Assembly (NCBI GenBank): GCA_024233305.1
Contig: JACKPV010000037.1
Coordinates: forward strand, 1-64,000
Direction: 5' to 3'
DNA: 64,000 nt
From: Verrucomicrobiales bacterium
Lineage (GTDB): Bacteria > Verrucomicrobiota > Verrucomicrobiia > Limisphaerales > J093
This document shows, in pieces, positions 53,193-62,543 of the stretch. A program made the position numbers and the translations under genes. The notes beneath the pieces are model-generated. The model was not told the origin of the DNA. It saw only the letters and a list, made by a program, of their open reading frames with translations, and searched no databases. Within the stretch, counting starts at the first letter, position 1, and each line of letters opens with the position of its first letter.

Positions 53193-54758
53193 ATGCGGAG
53201 ACCACGTCCAATCGAATGGCTGCGGATTGCCCGGACCGCCCTGCAGGAGGAATCCTTGCTCGGGCGTCCTTGTGCCGCATGGTCGCGAACAGAACGTTTC
53301 TTCCATTTCTGGGGCTTGGTGGGCCGGAGTTTCTCGCTCAACCGCGGCAGTCTGCGCGCCGCCGCGCTGGCCTACACCTCGCTCCTGGCCATTGTTCCGC
53401 TCTTTGCGGTAATCATTAGTATCTCGGGCAGCTTACTCAAACGACAAGGCGAGCAGCCGGTGATGGAACTGATCGACCGGGTCGTCGAAGGGATCACTCC
53501 GGGGTTGAGCACCAACCTGACCATCAGCCTCTTTCCGCACACCCCCGTCCAGGGGACCAATGACCTGCCTGCCACGGCCGAGGCCGGCGGCCCGGAAACC
53601 GTCACCCCCGGCGGCGACGCGCTTGCTACCGGCGCGTCCGAGTCACCGGCGGCCTCGGATCGGATCACCCTTTCCCGGCAGGACATCAAGGACCAGATCC
53701 GGGGATACATCGAGAACATCCGGACGGAAGCCCTGGGGGTGGGGGGACTGATTGCCTTGCTCGTGCTGGCGTTGGGGTTGATCCACCGGGTCGAGGAGAC
53801 GTTCAACGATATCTGGAGCGTGCATCGCGGGCGGACGTGGCATGGTCGGATCGCGTATTACACGGCGGCCCTGGTGCTGGGGCCGGTGCTTTTGGCGGCG
53901 GCGGTGACGCTGACGAGCACGGACTACGTGCAAAGCGCGCGGCAATTCGTCCGGGAAGCCCTGCCGGGGGGCGTGTGGCTGGAACGGAGCCTGCTGAAGC
54001 TGACGCCATATGTGCTTGTCAGCTTGGCGTTTACGTTGATCTACACGGTCATGCCGAACACCCGGGTGAAATGGTGGGCGGCCCTCGGAGGCGGGGTGCT
54101 TGCCGGGTGTCTCTGGCAATTGAACAGCGAACTCGGGGTTTTCTACGTCTCGCGGGTGGTCACTTACAGCCGGATTTATGGCGGCATCGGGTTGGTGCTC
54201 TTGTTCATGCTTGGGCTTTATCTCTCCTGGATAATTCTCCTGCTCGGGGCGCAGGTGGCCTTCGCGCTCCAGCATCATCGCCGCCACATCGAAGACCGGC
54301 AGGCGGAGACGATGAGCCAGCGCGGACGGGAACGCGTGGCGGTGGAAGTGATGGCGCTGGTGGGACGCGCCTTTCTGGACAGCACGGGCGCCCCGACGAT
54401 CGGGTTGCTGGCCCGGGCGGCCAAAGCCCCCGTGCAACTCGTTTCCGAGGTCATCGCCTCGTTGTCGGCCGCGCGGTTGGTGAATCAGGTGCAGGAAACG
54501 GATCCGGCCTATGTGCCGGCGCGGCCACCGGGCCGGATCACGGTTTGCGACGTGCTCGAGGCCCTGCGGAATGCAGGGGGGAAGGAATCCGTTGAGAGCG
54601 CGGGGGAAGGCGTTTCGGCCGGGGTTTCGGCCGAGTATGCCCGGCTGGCACGGGACGAGCAGGGTGTGAGCCGTTCGGTGACCATCGAGGATCTGGTTGG
54701 AAAGCTGAATGGCCAGCCGGACCAGGCGGCGCTGGCGTTGGCGGAGGATGGTGCGTGA
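53193..54758 (+). CDS. YihY/BrkB-family integral membrane protein
   Basis: A 521-residue inner-membrane protein; the core with six helices is at about residues 45-310: RAAALAYTSLLAIVPLFAVI (near 58-77), LGVGGLIALLVLALGLIHRV, TPYVLVSLAFTLIYTVMPNT and YGGIGLVLLFMLGLYLSWII. An Asp/Thr-rich loop (about 100-160) precedes the ribosome of transmembrane segments. The C-terminal cytoplasmic ~200 residues include a winged-helix-like part (LVSEVIASLSAARLVNQVQE). Family members were once called ribonuclease BN by mistake; they are likely transporters or envelope factors of unclear function. It is followed by the ECF sigma-kinase pair on the same strand. Confidence 0.85.
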   Translation: MRRPRPIEWLRIARTALQEESLLGRPCAAWSRTERFFHFWGLVGRSFSLNRGSLRAAALAYTSLLAIVPLFAVIISISGSLLKRQGEQPVMELIDRVVEGITPGLSTNLTISLFPHTPVQGTNDLPATAEAGGPETVTPGGDALATGASESPAASDRITLSRQDIKDQIRGYIENIRTEALGVGGLIALLVLALGLIHRVEETFNDIWSVHRGRTWHGRIAYYTAALVLGPVLLAAAVTLTSTDYVQSARQFVREALPGGVWLERSLLKLTPYVLVSLAFTLIYTVMPNTRVKWWAALGGGVLAGCLWQLNSELGVFYVSRVVTYSRIYGGIGLVLLFMLGLYLSWIILLLGAQVAFALQHHRRHIEDRQAETMSQRGRERVAVEVMALVGRAFLDSTGAPTIGLLARAAKAPVQLVSEVIASLSAARLVNQVQETDPAYVPARPPGRITVCDVLEALRNAGGKESVESAGEGVSAGVSAEYARLARDEQGVSRSVTIEDLVGKLNGQPDQAALALAEDGA

Positions 54759-54840
54759 GACCGCCGCGCGAGGCCGAGGCTCGCGGCGTGGGGCGTTGGA
54801 TCCGGCGCGGTGCAAGGCGGTGGCTTTGGAGGGGGCGGCA

Positions 54841-55587
54841 ATGACCACGCCGACGCCCGGGGCGCGGGAGTTCAACACGACGCGTTGGACGCTGGTGGGC
54901 GCGGCGCAAGGGGGTGACGCGGATCAATCGTTGGCGCGGGCGGCGCTTGAGGAGCTTTGCCGGAGCTATTGGTATCCGATTTATGCCTTCGTGCGGCGGC
55001 GCGGTCATCCGCCGCACGATGCCCAGGACCTGACGCAGTCCTTTCTGGCGCGCTTCATTGAGACCGGCGGTTTTGCGGGAGCGGACCGGGAGCGCGGCCG
55101 CTTCCGAACTTACCTCCTCGGAGCGCTCAAGCACTTCCTCGCCAACGAGTGGCACCGGGCGCGGCGGCAGAAACGCGGCGGCGGGGTGCGGTTTCTGGAA
55201 TGGGACGCCCTGGCGCCGGAAGCGCGCTACGCCCTGGAGCCCTGCCAGCCCCCCGACGCCGAACGGCATTACGACCGGGAGTGGGCGCGCGAGTTGACCG
55301 GGCGCACTTTGGAGACCCTCCGCACCGAGTGGGAAGCCGCCGGCAAGGGGGAACTGTTCGCCGCTTTGCACACCGCCTTGAGCGGTGAGGAGCCTTCCCG
55401 CGGAGACACCGCGCGTCGGCTCGGGCTGAGTGAGGGCGCGCTCAAGGTCGCCATCCATCGGCTGCGTCGGCGCTACCGGGACCTGTTGCGGGCGGAGATC
55501 GCCGGAACCGTGGCCGATGCCGCGGAGGTCGAGGATGAAATGCGCCACCTGGTCGCGGCCCTCCGGGCGCCGCCGGAAAACCTGTAA
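54841..55587 (+). CDS. sigma-70-family RNA polymerase sigma factor, ECF type
   Basis: A 248-residue sigma factor. Region 2: SYWYPIYAFVRRRGHPPHDA followed by QDLTQSFLARFIETGGF, region 4: DTARRLGLSEGALKVAIHRL. The intervening stretch is longer than in typical ECF factors. ATG 54841 is used; the frame from 54709 runs over the end of the YihY gene. It belongs to the verrucomicrobial/planctomycetal arrangement in which a sigma factor precedes a membrane-associated Ser/Thr kinase, and 54 bases separate it from that kinase gene. It likely forms a signalling module with it. Confidence 0.85.
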   Translation: MTTPTPGAREFNTTRWTLVGAAQGGDADQSLARAALEELCRSYWYPIYAFVRRRGHPPHDAQDLTQSFLARFIETGGFAGADRERGRFRTYLLGALKHFLANEWHRARRQKRGGGVRFLEWDALAPEARYALEPCQPPDAERHYDREWARELTGRTLETLRTEWEAAGKGELFAALHTALSGEEPSRGDTARRLGLSEGALKVAIHRLRRRYRDLLRAEIAGTVADAAEVEDEMRHLVAALRAPPENL

Positions 55588-55641
55588 CCGGCCCGCCGGT
55601 TTCTGTCAGGTCAAGGGTGAATGCCGTTTGGAGACCCGGTG

Positions 55642-58320
55642 ATGAAGGCGTCTGAATCCAGTTTTTGCCCCCGTTGCGGCGCGTCGGTTCCGTCCGGTGC
55701 GTCCGCTCAACTCTGCCCCGCGTGCCTGCTTTCGGGCGCGTTGGATGAAACCCTCGAAGCGGCGGAAGCCACGGTGACCACCGGTTCGGAAGGCGTACCG
55801 ATGCCCGAGCGCAGCTTTACGCGGTTCCCGTGCGAGTTCGGTCCCTACCGGTTGCTCGGGTTGCTGGGGCGTGGTGGGATGGGAGCGGTGTACGAGGCGG
55901 AGCACGTGGCCACCGGGCGGCGGGTGGCGTTGAAGATGCTCGGGCGGCGGATGGACTCTCCGGAGGTGCGACAGCGGTTCCTGCGCGAGGGCCGCCTTGC
56001 GGCGCGCGTCAATCATCCGCACAGCCTCTACGTCTTCGGCAGCGAAGCGGTGGACGGGCAACCGGTGATCACCATGGAGATCGCCAGCGCCGGTACCCTC
56101 AAGGACGTCCTGAAACAGCGCGGGCCGTTACCGGTCTCGGAGGCGGTGGATGCCATGCTGGACGTGATCGACGGGCTTGAGGCGGCGGCGGCGGTCGGCG
56201 TGCTGCATCGCGACATCAAGCCGTCGAACTGCTTCGTCGGTCCCGACGGTTCGGTCAAGGTGGGCGACTTCGGTCTTTCGGTTTCCACGCTGGAGCAGAC
56301 GGATTCGTTCGCCACCGCTCACGGGATCATCCTGGGAACGCCCTCGTACGCCTCGCCCGAGCAGTTGCGGGGGGACGAGGTGGACGTGCGGACGGATGTC
56401 TACTCGGTGGGCGCCACGCTTTTCACGCTGCTGACGAACCGGGCGCCGTTCGAAGGCGCCAACCCCGTGCAGGTGGTGGCGAACGTGATGAATCAGAAGC
56501 CCCGGCCGGCGGGCCATTTCCGTCCGGGGTTGCCGGGCGGCCTCGAGACGGTCATCGCCCGTTGCCTGACGAAGGAGCCGGAAGGGCGCTTTGCCGATTA
56601 CGCGGCTCTCCGCAAGGCCCTGCTTCCCTTCAGTTCGAGAGAACCGGAACCCGCGTCCATGAAGGCCCGGGTGCTGTCCGGTTGGATCGACTACCTGCTC
56701 GCGTTGCTCGTGCCTTACCTGATCCTGATGCTCTGGGTGCGCGGCTCGGATTTCCACCTGCGTCCGCTGGTCGACCGGGATCTGGCCTCGGCGAAATACT
56801 ACTTCGTCTTCCTCGGGTTCAGCCTCCTCTACTTCACCATCGTGGAAGGGCTGTGGGGCAGGGGGTTGGGGAAACGGTTGCGAGGATTGCGGGTGATCCG
56901 GACGAACGGGGGCGTGCCGGGCCCCGGACGGGCGCTGATCCGGATTCTGACGCCGATGCTCGCCATTGAGAGCGTCCGGATCCCGCTGCTGCTGGCCACG
57001 ATCCACGTTCCGGACATGAACAGCTTCCGCAGTGCCGACATCCTGCTCTACAACCTCGTCACGAATGCCTGCGCCTGGATTCCCGTCCTGCTGACTCTGG
57101 GCGCGCGACGGGAGAATCGGTACGCGACGGTCTGGGACCGGCTGTCGGGGACGCGGGTCATCGTCGAACCGACAGGCGTCATCCGTCGCGAGGGACAGGT
57201 GGGGGTCGTCGCGGAGCAGCCTCCGGCCCGGGCCGGCTGCATGGGGCCGTTCGCGGTAGTGAACGACATTGTGGCCGGGGAATGGGTGCAGGCCACTGAT
57301 CCGGTGCTTCGGCGATCGATCTGGTTGTGGCGCGCGTCAGACGACGGCCCTTCCCCGGCCCGCCGGCACGTGGCGCGGCCCGGTCGGCTGCGCTGGTTGC
57401 AGTCGGTGCACACGGAGGATGGTGAATGGGATGCTTTCGAGGCGCCTGCCGGCACGCCGTTGACGACCCGCTTGCGGGAGGACGGCCCGGCGCCATGGTC
57501 GCGTTTGCGCCATTGGCTGCATGACCTGGCTTCCGAACTCTGGGCGGCCTCGGGCGACCGGACGCTCCCCGCGACGTCCAGTCTGGATCACATCTGGATC
57601 ACCGCCGACGGGCGGGCCATGCTGCTCGAAAGGGCCTGGCCGGCCGCCGGCGGCACGGCGGCGGAACGTATCCCGGTGCAGGACCTCGCCGGCCAGCAAC
57701 GCTTGCTACAAGCGGTGGCCCGGCACACGGACGCGGACCGTCTGCCGCTTCATGCCCGACCGGCGCTGCAGAATCTCGCCGAAGGTCGTTTCGAGCGCCT
57801 GAGCTTTCTGGCGGGCACTTTGCGGGGACTGCTCGACCGGCCCACGGAGGTCGGGCGGGGGCTGCGCGCAACCTCGTTATTCATGCTGCCCGTCTACATC
57901 TGGTTGCTGATCTTCGTGGGCTGCCACGAGGCTCAAGCGGGCGCGGATGAGGGCAGCGTCTGGTGGGGGGCGTTGCTGGCGTCCACGATGATCCTGCTGG
58001 CGGCGCTCGCGGTCGCCCAGTTGCTCGAGGTGCCGTTCCGCAGCACGGCCAGCCAGTCGATCTGCCGGCTGGCGGTGGTGGGAGCGGGAGGGCGGAAGGC
58101 CGGGCGCGGCATACTTCTGTGGCGCTGGGCTGTCGTATGGCTCCCGCTGCTGCTGCCCCTCGCTGGTATCCGCGTGTTGACGAACCCGGCCGCGGGCGCC
58201 TTTCCCTTGTTCGTCTTCGGCTGGCTGGCCATCTGGCTGGGGGCAGTGGCGTGGACAGTGGTCCACCCCGGACGGGGACTGCACGACCTCCTGGCAGGCA
58301 CCCGGGTGGTGCGGCAATGA
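55642..58320 (+). CDS. Ser/Thr protein kinase with zinc ribbon and two RDD membrane domains
   Basis: An 892-residue protein. An N-terminal zinc ribbon (FCPRCGASVP ... LCPACL) is followed by a Hanks-type kinase: Gly loop LLGRGGMGAVYEAEH, Lys in RVALKML, catalytic HRDIKPSNCFV, DFGLS and GTPSYASPEQL (about residues 70-330). Membrane helices follow in RDD-type domains: first about residues 345-490 (SGWIDYLLALLVPYLILML, NRYATVWDRLSGTRVIV), second in the last ~160 (ATSLFMLPVYIWLLIFVGCH ... HPGRGLHDLLAGTRVV). It should phosphorylate Ser/Thr of partner proteins at the inner membrane. ATG 55642 has GGAG eight bases upstream; ATG 55621 is possible. Confidence 0.85.
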   Translation: MKASESSFCPRCGASVPSGASAQLCPACLLSGALDETLEAAEATVTTGSEGVPMPERSFTRFPCEFGPYRLLGLLGRGGMGAVYEAEHVATGRRVALKMLGRRMDSPEVRQRFLREGRLAARVNHPHSLYVFGSEAVDGQPVITMEIASAGTLKDVLKQRGPLPVSEAVDAMLDVIDGLEAAAAVGVLHRDIKPSNCFVGPDGSVKVGDFGLSVSTLEQTDSFATAHGIILGTPSYASPEQLRGDEVDVRTDVYSVGATLFTLLTNRAPFEGANPVQVVANVMNQKPRPAGHFRPGLPGGLETVIARCLTKEPEGRFADYAALRKALLPFSSREPEPASMKARVLSGWIDYLLALLVPYLILMLWVRGSDFHLRPLVDRDLASAKYYFVFLGFSLLYFTIVEGLWGRGLGKRLRGLRVIRTNGGVPGPGRALIRILTPMLAIESVRIPLLLATIHVPDMNSFRSADILLYNLVTNACAWIPVLLTLGARRENRYATVWDRLSGTRVIVEPTGVIRREGQVGVVAEQPPARAGCMGPFAVVNDIVAGEWVQATDPVLRRSIWLWRASDDGPSPARRHVARPGRLRWLQSVHTEDGEWDAFEAPAGTPLTTRLREDGPAPWSRLRHWLHDLASELWAASGDRTLPATSSLDHIWITADGRAMLLERAWPAAGGTAAERIPVQDLAGQQRLLQAVARHTDADRLPLHARPALQNLAEGRFERLSFLAGTLRGLLDRPTEVGRGLRATSLFMLPVYIWLLIFVGCHEAQAGADEGSVWWGALLASTMILLAALAVAQLLEVPFRSTASQSICRLAVVGAGGRKAGRGILLWRWAVVWLPLLLPLAGIRVLTNPAAGAFPLFVFGWLAIWLGAVAWTVVHPGRGLHDLLAGTRVVRQ

Positions 58321-59081
58321 CCCCGGGCAGCGCTTCTGCGAACGGCGCGTGCGCTGGAGAACGCCCGCCTCGCCCGCCGGGAAGATGCCCTCATCGGACC
58401 GGGCCGGGGCTTCCCCTTCGTCGACAACCATTGCCGATCCGGTTTCGGGTGGTGGTGTCCCCATTCTGGGTGTCCACTGGGTGTTGTCCCGCTGATCTCT
58501 GATCCACGGTGTCCGATGTGCGGACGGGGGACGCAGCAGGGGGGCAGGGGGCGGCGGACCCTGCTCGGCCAAATCCGGCGCAGCCGTGGACACAGAGTTC
58601 GCCCTGATTTGTGCAACGCGCGAAACGACGAGCGCGCCTGACCGCTGGAGGGGCGAGTTCAGCGCACAGGTCGGAGTGCATCTGGCTGGTTGCCCGCGGG
58701 GTGCCCCGGTGCAGGGCCCGCCGGCGCCAAATGACCCGTTGCCCTGACCCTTTCTGGCGGCAGCGTCCCTCCTCCCGAAACGGTTTTGGCGGCGGCAAAA
58801 CCGGTGCCGCGGAGGCGAGGAGGAGGGGGAATGCTGGGGGGCTATACACCTATGTTCCATTCACCCGGATCGATCGTCCGATATCCCGCTTCCGCTGGAC
58901 GCATGTGAAATATCCGGGTGCGACGCTCGGAGCCTCGTCCGGAGTCGATGCCAGCGGAAGCCGGACGGGTGCTTTCGTCCCCCGGATGGTTCGTCGTCCC
59001 GCTCCTTTGGATCGCGGAAACTACTCCGCTCTCCGGCTGCGGCCTGGGCGGGCGGCGCAAGGCGCAGGCCGTGGCCCCGGC
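58321..59081. other. gene-free region
   Basis: About 760 bases after the kinase and before the end of the phosphatase gene without a supportable gene. The open frames here are high-GC frames whose translations are Arg/Pro-rich and show no family. A hairpin CGGTTTT/AAAACCG is at about 58782-58803. Nothing matches the dispersed repeat families. It could hold an undetected small RNA or the remains of a degraded gene. Confidence 0.4.
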
Positions 59082-60890
59082 TTACTTCCGGATCACGAAC
59101 TGATCGCGCAACCGGCCTTGCGCATCGTACGAACGGTAGTTCAACCGGTCGCCCTGGATCTGGATGTCGAGCACCTGGTAGGTCGGGACCCTGGTCATGC
59201 CGAACTCGGTGTACGGCCGCGCAGCCTGGTCGTACATCTTCGTGCCGGACACCGAAACGATGTAGACCGTGCCATCGGCGGGATCAACGACGCGCTGGTT
59301 GTCGCGCAGCGGATAGGTGCGCAGATAGGCGTGATCATGGCCCTGCAGTGCCAGGTCGACGTGGTAGCGGTCGAAAATCGGAACCCAATACTGCCGGATT
59401 TCCTCGTTGTCGCGGTTGGGGGCCGAGGAGTAGGCCGGATGATGGTAGGCCACGAACTTCCACGTGGCGCCGCTCGAGGACAACTGATCCTCAAGCCACA
59501 CGCTCTGTTCCTGGGGGTCGAGGTTTGAATCCAGGATGACGAACAGGGCGTTGCTGTACTCGAAGGCATACGCGCGGCCGGCTTCCAGACCGGAAGGACC
59601 GTTCAACGGCAACGCAAACTGCTCAAGATACATCGTCGGATGACCGCCCTGGCATTCGTGATTGCCGATCACCGGCGCCAGTGGTCGCCGCGCGAAGATG
59701 CCGTCGGCGAAGTGCAAGAAGGCGTCCCAGTCATCCCGTTGGTTCCCCCGGTTCACCAAGTCGCCCGCCATCAAGTAGAACGCGGCATCCGGACGGGAAC
59801 GGTAGGCCCGCTGCGCCAGCTGTCCCCAGCGGTCCAGACCGTTTTGCGCGTCCCCCATATAGACGAAGGAGAACGGCGTGGCGCCCTCCGGGGCCGTGGT
59901 GAACTCCGCCGGCGCCGACCAGCCCTGCGGGGAACCGTCGCCCACCCGGTAGACATAGGTCGTGCCGGGGGTGAGCCCGTTGAGTTCCGCCGTGTGCCAG
60001 TGGATCACCGGATCGTTGCGCAACGCCGGGTCGACGATCAGGCGGGTCACGGCCGGCACCCGCACCACCGACACGGGATCGGGCGGACCACCGGAAGCCG
60101 GTTTGGGGTGGAACGTCGCCACGCCGCGCCGAACCGCCGCACTCGTGCGCCACTGCACGGTCTGGCTCCTGGTCGGACTCCCGCTCCAGGTCAGCACGAG
60201 ATGGTCCGGCAGCGGCCCGGCGGGAAAGGGGGTGACCCGGGACTTTCCGTTCAGGCAGGCGTCGTTGCGGCTGCCATGCAGGGTTCGCAGCAGCGTCTGC
60301 CCGAGGAGGACCGGGGGCGCGGCGGTGACCACCGTGCCCCGATCCGCCCAAGGCTGGGCACCGACCATGAACGTAGCGACACGGAGCCTTCCCGGATAGC
60401 CCCCGGCAACCTCGAGGGCCGGGGAGGCGACGAGGGGTTGCAGCAGGACGAAATAGTGGCTGTCGCGCTCGCCGAGGCCGTTCACCCCCAGGCCGATCTC
60501 GCCGGCGGGGAACTCGCGCGCCCAGGCGGTGAAGGTCGACTCGCCGTCCTGCCATCGGAGCCCCGCATCACGGAAACCGAGATCCGCCAGCCAGAACGGT
60601 GTTTCGACCGCCGTGGCGTCTCCCACGACCGTGACCCGAACCGGGACGTTCACGGTAAACCGCACGTGTTCCCGTCCCAGCACCAACCGCTCCTGCGGGG
60701 CGAGCCAGGCCAGCAGCTGGTCCGGGGTTGCCGCTGTGAGGCGGGCGGGCGGCACCTCCCGGGCAAGCCGCAGCGCGATGCCGGCCACGGTGTCATGCAC
60801 CGACGGATGCGACCCGACGTGAGCCCAACTCGTGACCGCCAGCCAAACCGGCAGAAACCCACAGACAACCTTGCGAAACAGCGGCAACAT
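59082..60890 (-). CDS. secreted purple-acid-phosphatase-like metallophosphoesterase
   Basis: A 602-residue exported enzyme. ATG 60890 starts a signal peptide (LFRKVVCGFLPVWLAVTSWA). An N-terminal all-beta domain (about 40-220) precedes a fibronectin-III-like domain (SRTQTVQWRTS-like; LTPGTTYVYRVGDGSPQG), then the metallophosphoesterase core: VYMGDAQNGLDRWGQLAQRA, LMAGDLVNRGNQRDDWDAF, PVIGNHECQGGH, FVAYHHPAYSSAPNRDNEE and LALQGHDHAYLRTYPLRDN. These supply the Asp, Asn and His ligands of a binuclear centre. It likely hydrolyses phosphate esters outside the cytoplasm. The frame upstream to 61277 overlaps repeat sequence. Confidence 0.85.
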   Translation of the reverse strand: MLPLFRKVVCGFLPVWLAVTSWAHVGSHPSVHDTVAGIALRLAREVPPARLTAATPDQLLAWLAPQERLVLGREHVRFTVNVPVRVTVVGDATAVETPFWLADLGFRDAGLRWQDGESTFTAWAREFPAGEIGLGVNGLGERDSHYFVLLQPLVASPALEVAGGYPGRLRVATFMVGAQPWADRGTVVTAAPPVLLGQTLLRTLHGSRNDACLNGKSRVTPFPAGPLPDHLVLTWSGSPTRSQTVQWRTSAAVRRGVATFHPKPASGGPPDPVSVVRVPAVTRLIVDPALRNDPVIHWHTAELNGLTPGTTYVYRVGDGSPQGWSAPAEFTTAPEGATPFSFVYMGDAQNGLDRWGQLAQRAYRSRPDAAFYLMAGDLVNRGNQRDDWDAFLHFADGIFARRPLAPVIGNHECQGGHPTMYLEQFALPLNGPSGLEAGRAYAFEYSNALFVILDSNLDPQEQSVWLEDQLSSSGATWKFVAYHHPAYSSAPNRDNEEIRQYWVPIFDRYHVDLALQGHDHAYLRTYPLRDNQRVVDPADGTVYIVSVSGTKMYDQAARPYTEFGMTRVPTYQVLDIQIQGDRLNYRSYDAQGRLRDQFVIRK

Positions 60891-60987
60891 GGGGCGTAAA
60901 CTGCCACAAAACGGCGGCCTGAAAACACCCTTTGCCGGAAAACGCCCGTCGCTCCCGGAGACCGCCGGCCCATCCCGTCCGTGTCCT

Positions 60988-61150
60988 TTCGGTGACTCGC
61001 AGCCGCCGTGATCGAGTCGGCGCAAGATCCAGCGGGAACACGGCTGGCTGCCACCGGCGGGCGATGACTCACTCGAAGGCAACCGGCAGGCGCAACCTGC
61101 ACGACTGCGCCTGCGGGTGGATTCCCGCGCCGACCATGCGTCGGCGGCAA
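60988..61150. repeat. dispersed TIR element, decayed (copy G)
   Basis: TTCGGTGACTCGCAGCCGCC at the left matches TTCGGTAACTCGTAGCCGCC of copy D, followed by GTGATCGAGTCGGCGC. The right side has GCGCCGACCATGCGTCGGCG, the inverted module. The inside is diverged, but keeps GATCCAGCGGG similar to copies E and D. It occupies much of the 484-base gap 60891-61374 between the phosphatase and the small membrane gene. Confidence 0.6.
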
Positions 61151-61374
61151 CGGCGGATTGACTCGTCGCGGCCCAGCCCGGAGGGCGCGCAGAGTGTTTG
61201 CGCCCTGCGGTGGAGAATTGGTGAAGCAGGCGGGGTGAATTCCGTGAGCCGATTCGACGGGTCGGACGCAACCGCAAGAGGCGGAGATGCTCGCGGACCG
61301 CGATTCCGGGCGATGCCGGACTTGCTCATCAGGGTTCGTTCCGGTAGGATTCCCGCATCATCCACCTACTGCCG

Positions 61375-61626
61375 ATGAAAGCGCCAAGGACACATCATCA
61401 CCGCGGGAAACGGCGGCATCACCATCCCGATGCGTTGCTGGGTGTGGATCGAACGAACCGGCACACGCTTGCCGGACGGGGCGTCTGCGCCATGGGCGGC
61501 GTCCTGTTCTTCCTCAGTCTGCCCTGGGCCTCCCTGCTGGTTTCGCACCTGCTGCTGGGGCCGGACCGGACCTCGCGATGGTTGCACGGCATCGGAGCCG
61601 CCTGGCTGATCCCCGGTTTCATGTGA
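61375..61626 (+). CDS. small hydrophobic protein of unknown function
   Basis: An 83-residue ORF. His/Arg-rich start (MKAPRTHHHRGKRRHHH), then one or two hydrophobic segments (GGVLFFLSLPWASLLVSHLL, about 42-61; LHGIGAAWLIPGF). No family is recognised. It converges on the transglutaminase gene and has a weak upstream ribosome-binding context. The composition is plausible but chance cannot be excluded. Confidence 0.35.
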   Translation: MKAPRTHHHRGKRRHHHPDALLGVDRTNRHTLAGRGVCAMGGVLFFLSLPWASLLVSHLLLGPDRTSRWLHGIGAAWLIPGFM

Positions 61627-61664
61627 CCCCGCATCGGGGCCTCGCCGGGCGGCGCCGAGGCGGT

Positions 61665-62543
61665 TTATTCCGACTGCGGCAGGACGTCGACGGCCACTTC
61701 GAGTTCATGTTCGCCGCTGCCCACGAGCACGCCGCGGATCGGGCTCACATCGCTGTAATCCTGTCCCCAGGCCAACCGCACGTGGCGTTCGCCGGGGATG
61801 ATGGCATTGGTGGGGTCAAGCTCGAGCCAGCCCAGCCGGGGACAGAACGCCGCCACCCAGGCGTGCGAGGCGTCGGCCCCTTCCAGCTTCGGTTGACCGG
61901 GCGGCGGCAGGGTCTCCAGATAGCCGCTGACATAGCGCGCCGGCAGTCCGAGCGAGCGGAGACACGCCAGCATCAGGTGCGCGAAATCCTGGCAAACGCC
62001 GCGTCGGCGCTGGAACGTCTCCGAGACCGGGGTCGCCACCGAGCTGGCGCCGGGATCGAACTCGAATTCCCGGTAGATCCGCTGCATCAGGTCGACGGCG
62101 CCGGCGAGCACCGGACGCCGCGCCGGGAAGGAGAGGGCTCCGTATTCCGCGTAGGCCTGGGCCCGCGGGACCAGCGGGGAATCGAAGGCAAATTCCATGG
62201 CCCGCCCGGCCTCCGTCAACCGGTGCTCGAAAGCCAGCTCGCGCACCTCCTCCCAAGGCGCCGAGTCTTCCGCCGCGAGTGCCGGCGGCGGCGCGAGTTC
62301 GACGCGGCTTTCCGAAGTGACCTTCAGCTCGTGGTGCGGTTGCTGCACGGTGAAAAAGGCCACGGTGTTCCCGTAATAATCCTGCTGTTCGCGCCAGACG
62401 GTGGGCGCCGGTTCGACGTCGACCCGGTGGGCCAGCAGCTGCTGGAAGGCCAGCTCCCGCGGACGCAACCGGGCGACGTGATGGGACACCGAGGCCGGCG
62501 CGTGATACCGGTAGAGCGTGGTGTGGCGGACCTCGTAGATCAT
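61665..62543 (-). CDS. transglutaminase-like family protein
   Basis: A 292-residue protein with an N-terminal beta domain (MIYEVRHTTLYRYHAPASVS) and a transglutaminase-like core. The catalytic triad can be placed as Cys in FQRRRGVCQDFAHLMLACLR, His in GADASHAWVAAF and Asp in LGWLELDPTNAIIP. These bacterial proteins are co-encoded with ATP-grasp/alpha-E proteins and may act in a peptide-ligation or protease-like pathway. ATG 62543 overlaps the stop of that upstream gene by 4 bases (62540-62543), showing a coupled operon. Confidence 0.9.
   Translation of the reverse strand: MIYEVRHTTLYRYHAPASVSHHVARLRPRELAFQQLLAHRVDVEPAPTVWREQQDYYGNTVAFFTVQQPHHELKVTSESRVELAPPPALAAEDSAPWEEVRELAFEHRLTEAGRAMEFAFDSPLVPRAQAYAEYGALSFPARRPVLAGAVDLMQRIYREFEFDPGASSVATPVSETFQRRRGVCQDFAHLMLACLRSLGLPARYVSGYLETLPPPGQPKLEGADASHAWVAAFCPRLGWLELDPTNAIIPGERHVRLAWGQDYSDVSPIRGVLVGSGEHELEVAVDVLPQSE

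Noticed and set aside
57877..58860. Minus-strand frame of 327 codons in the gene-free region
   Set aside because: Arg/Pro/Ser-rich low-complexity sequence, much of it antisense to the kinase gene, no signal, no domain.
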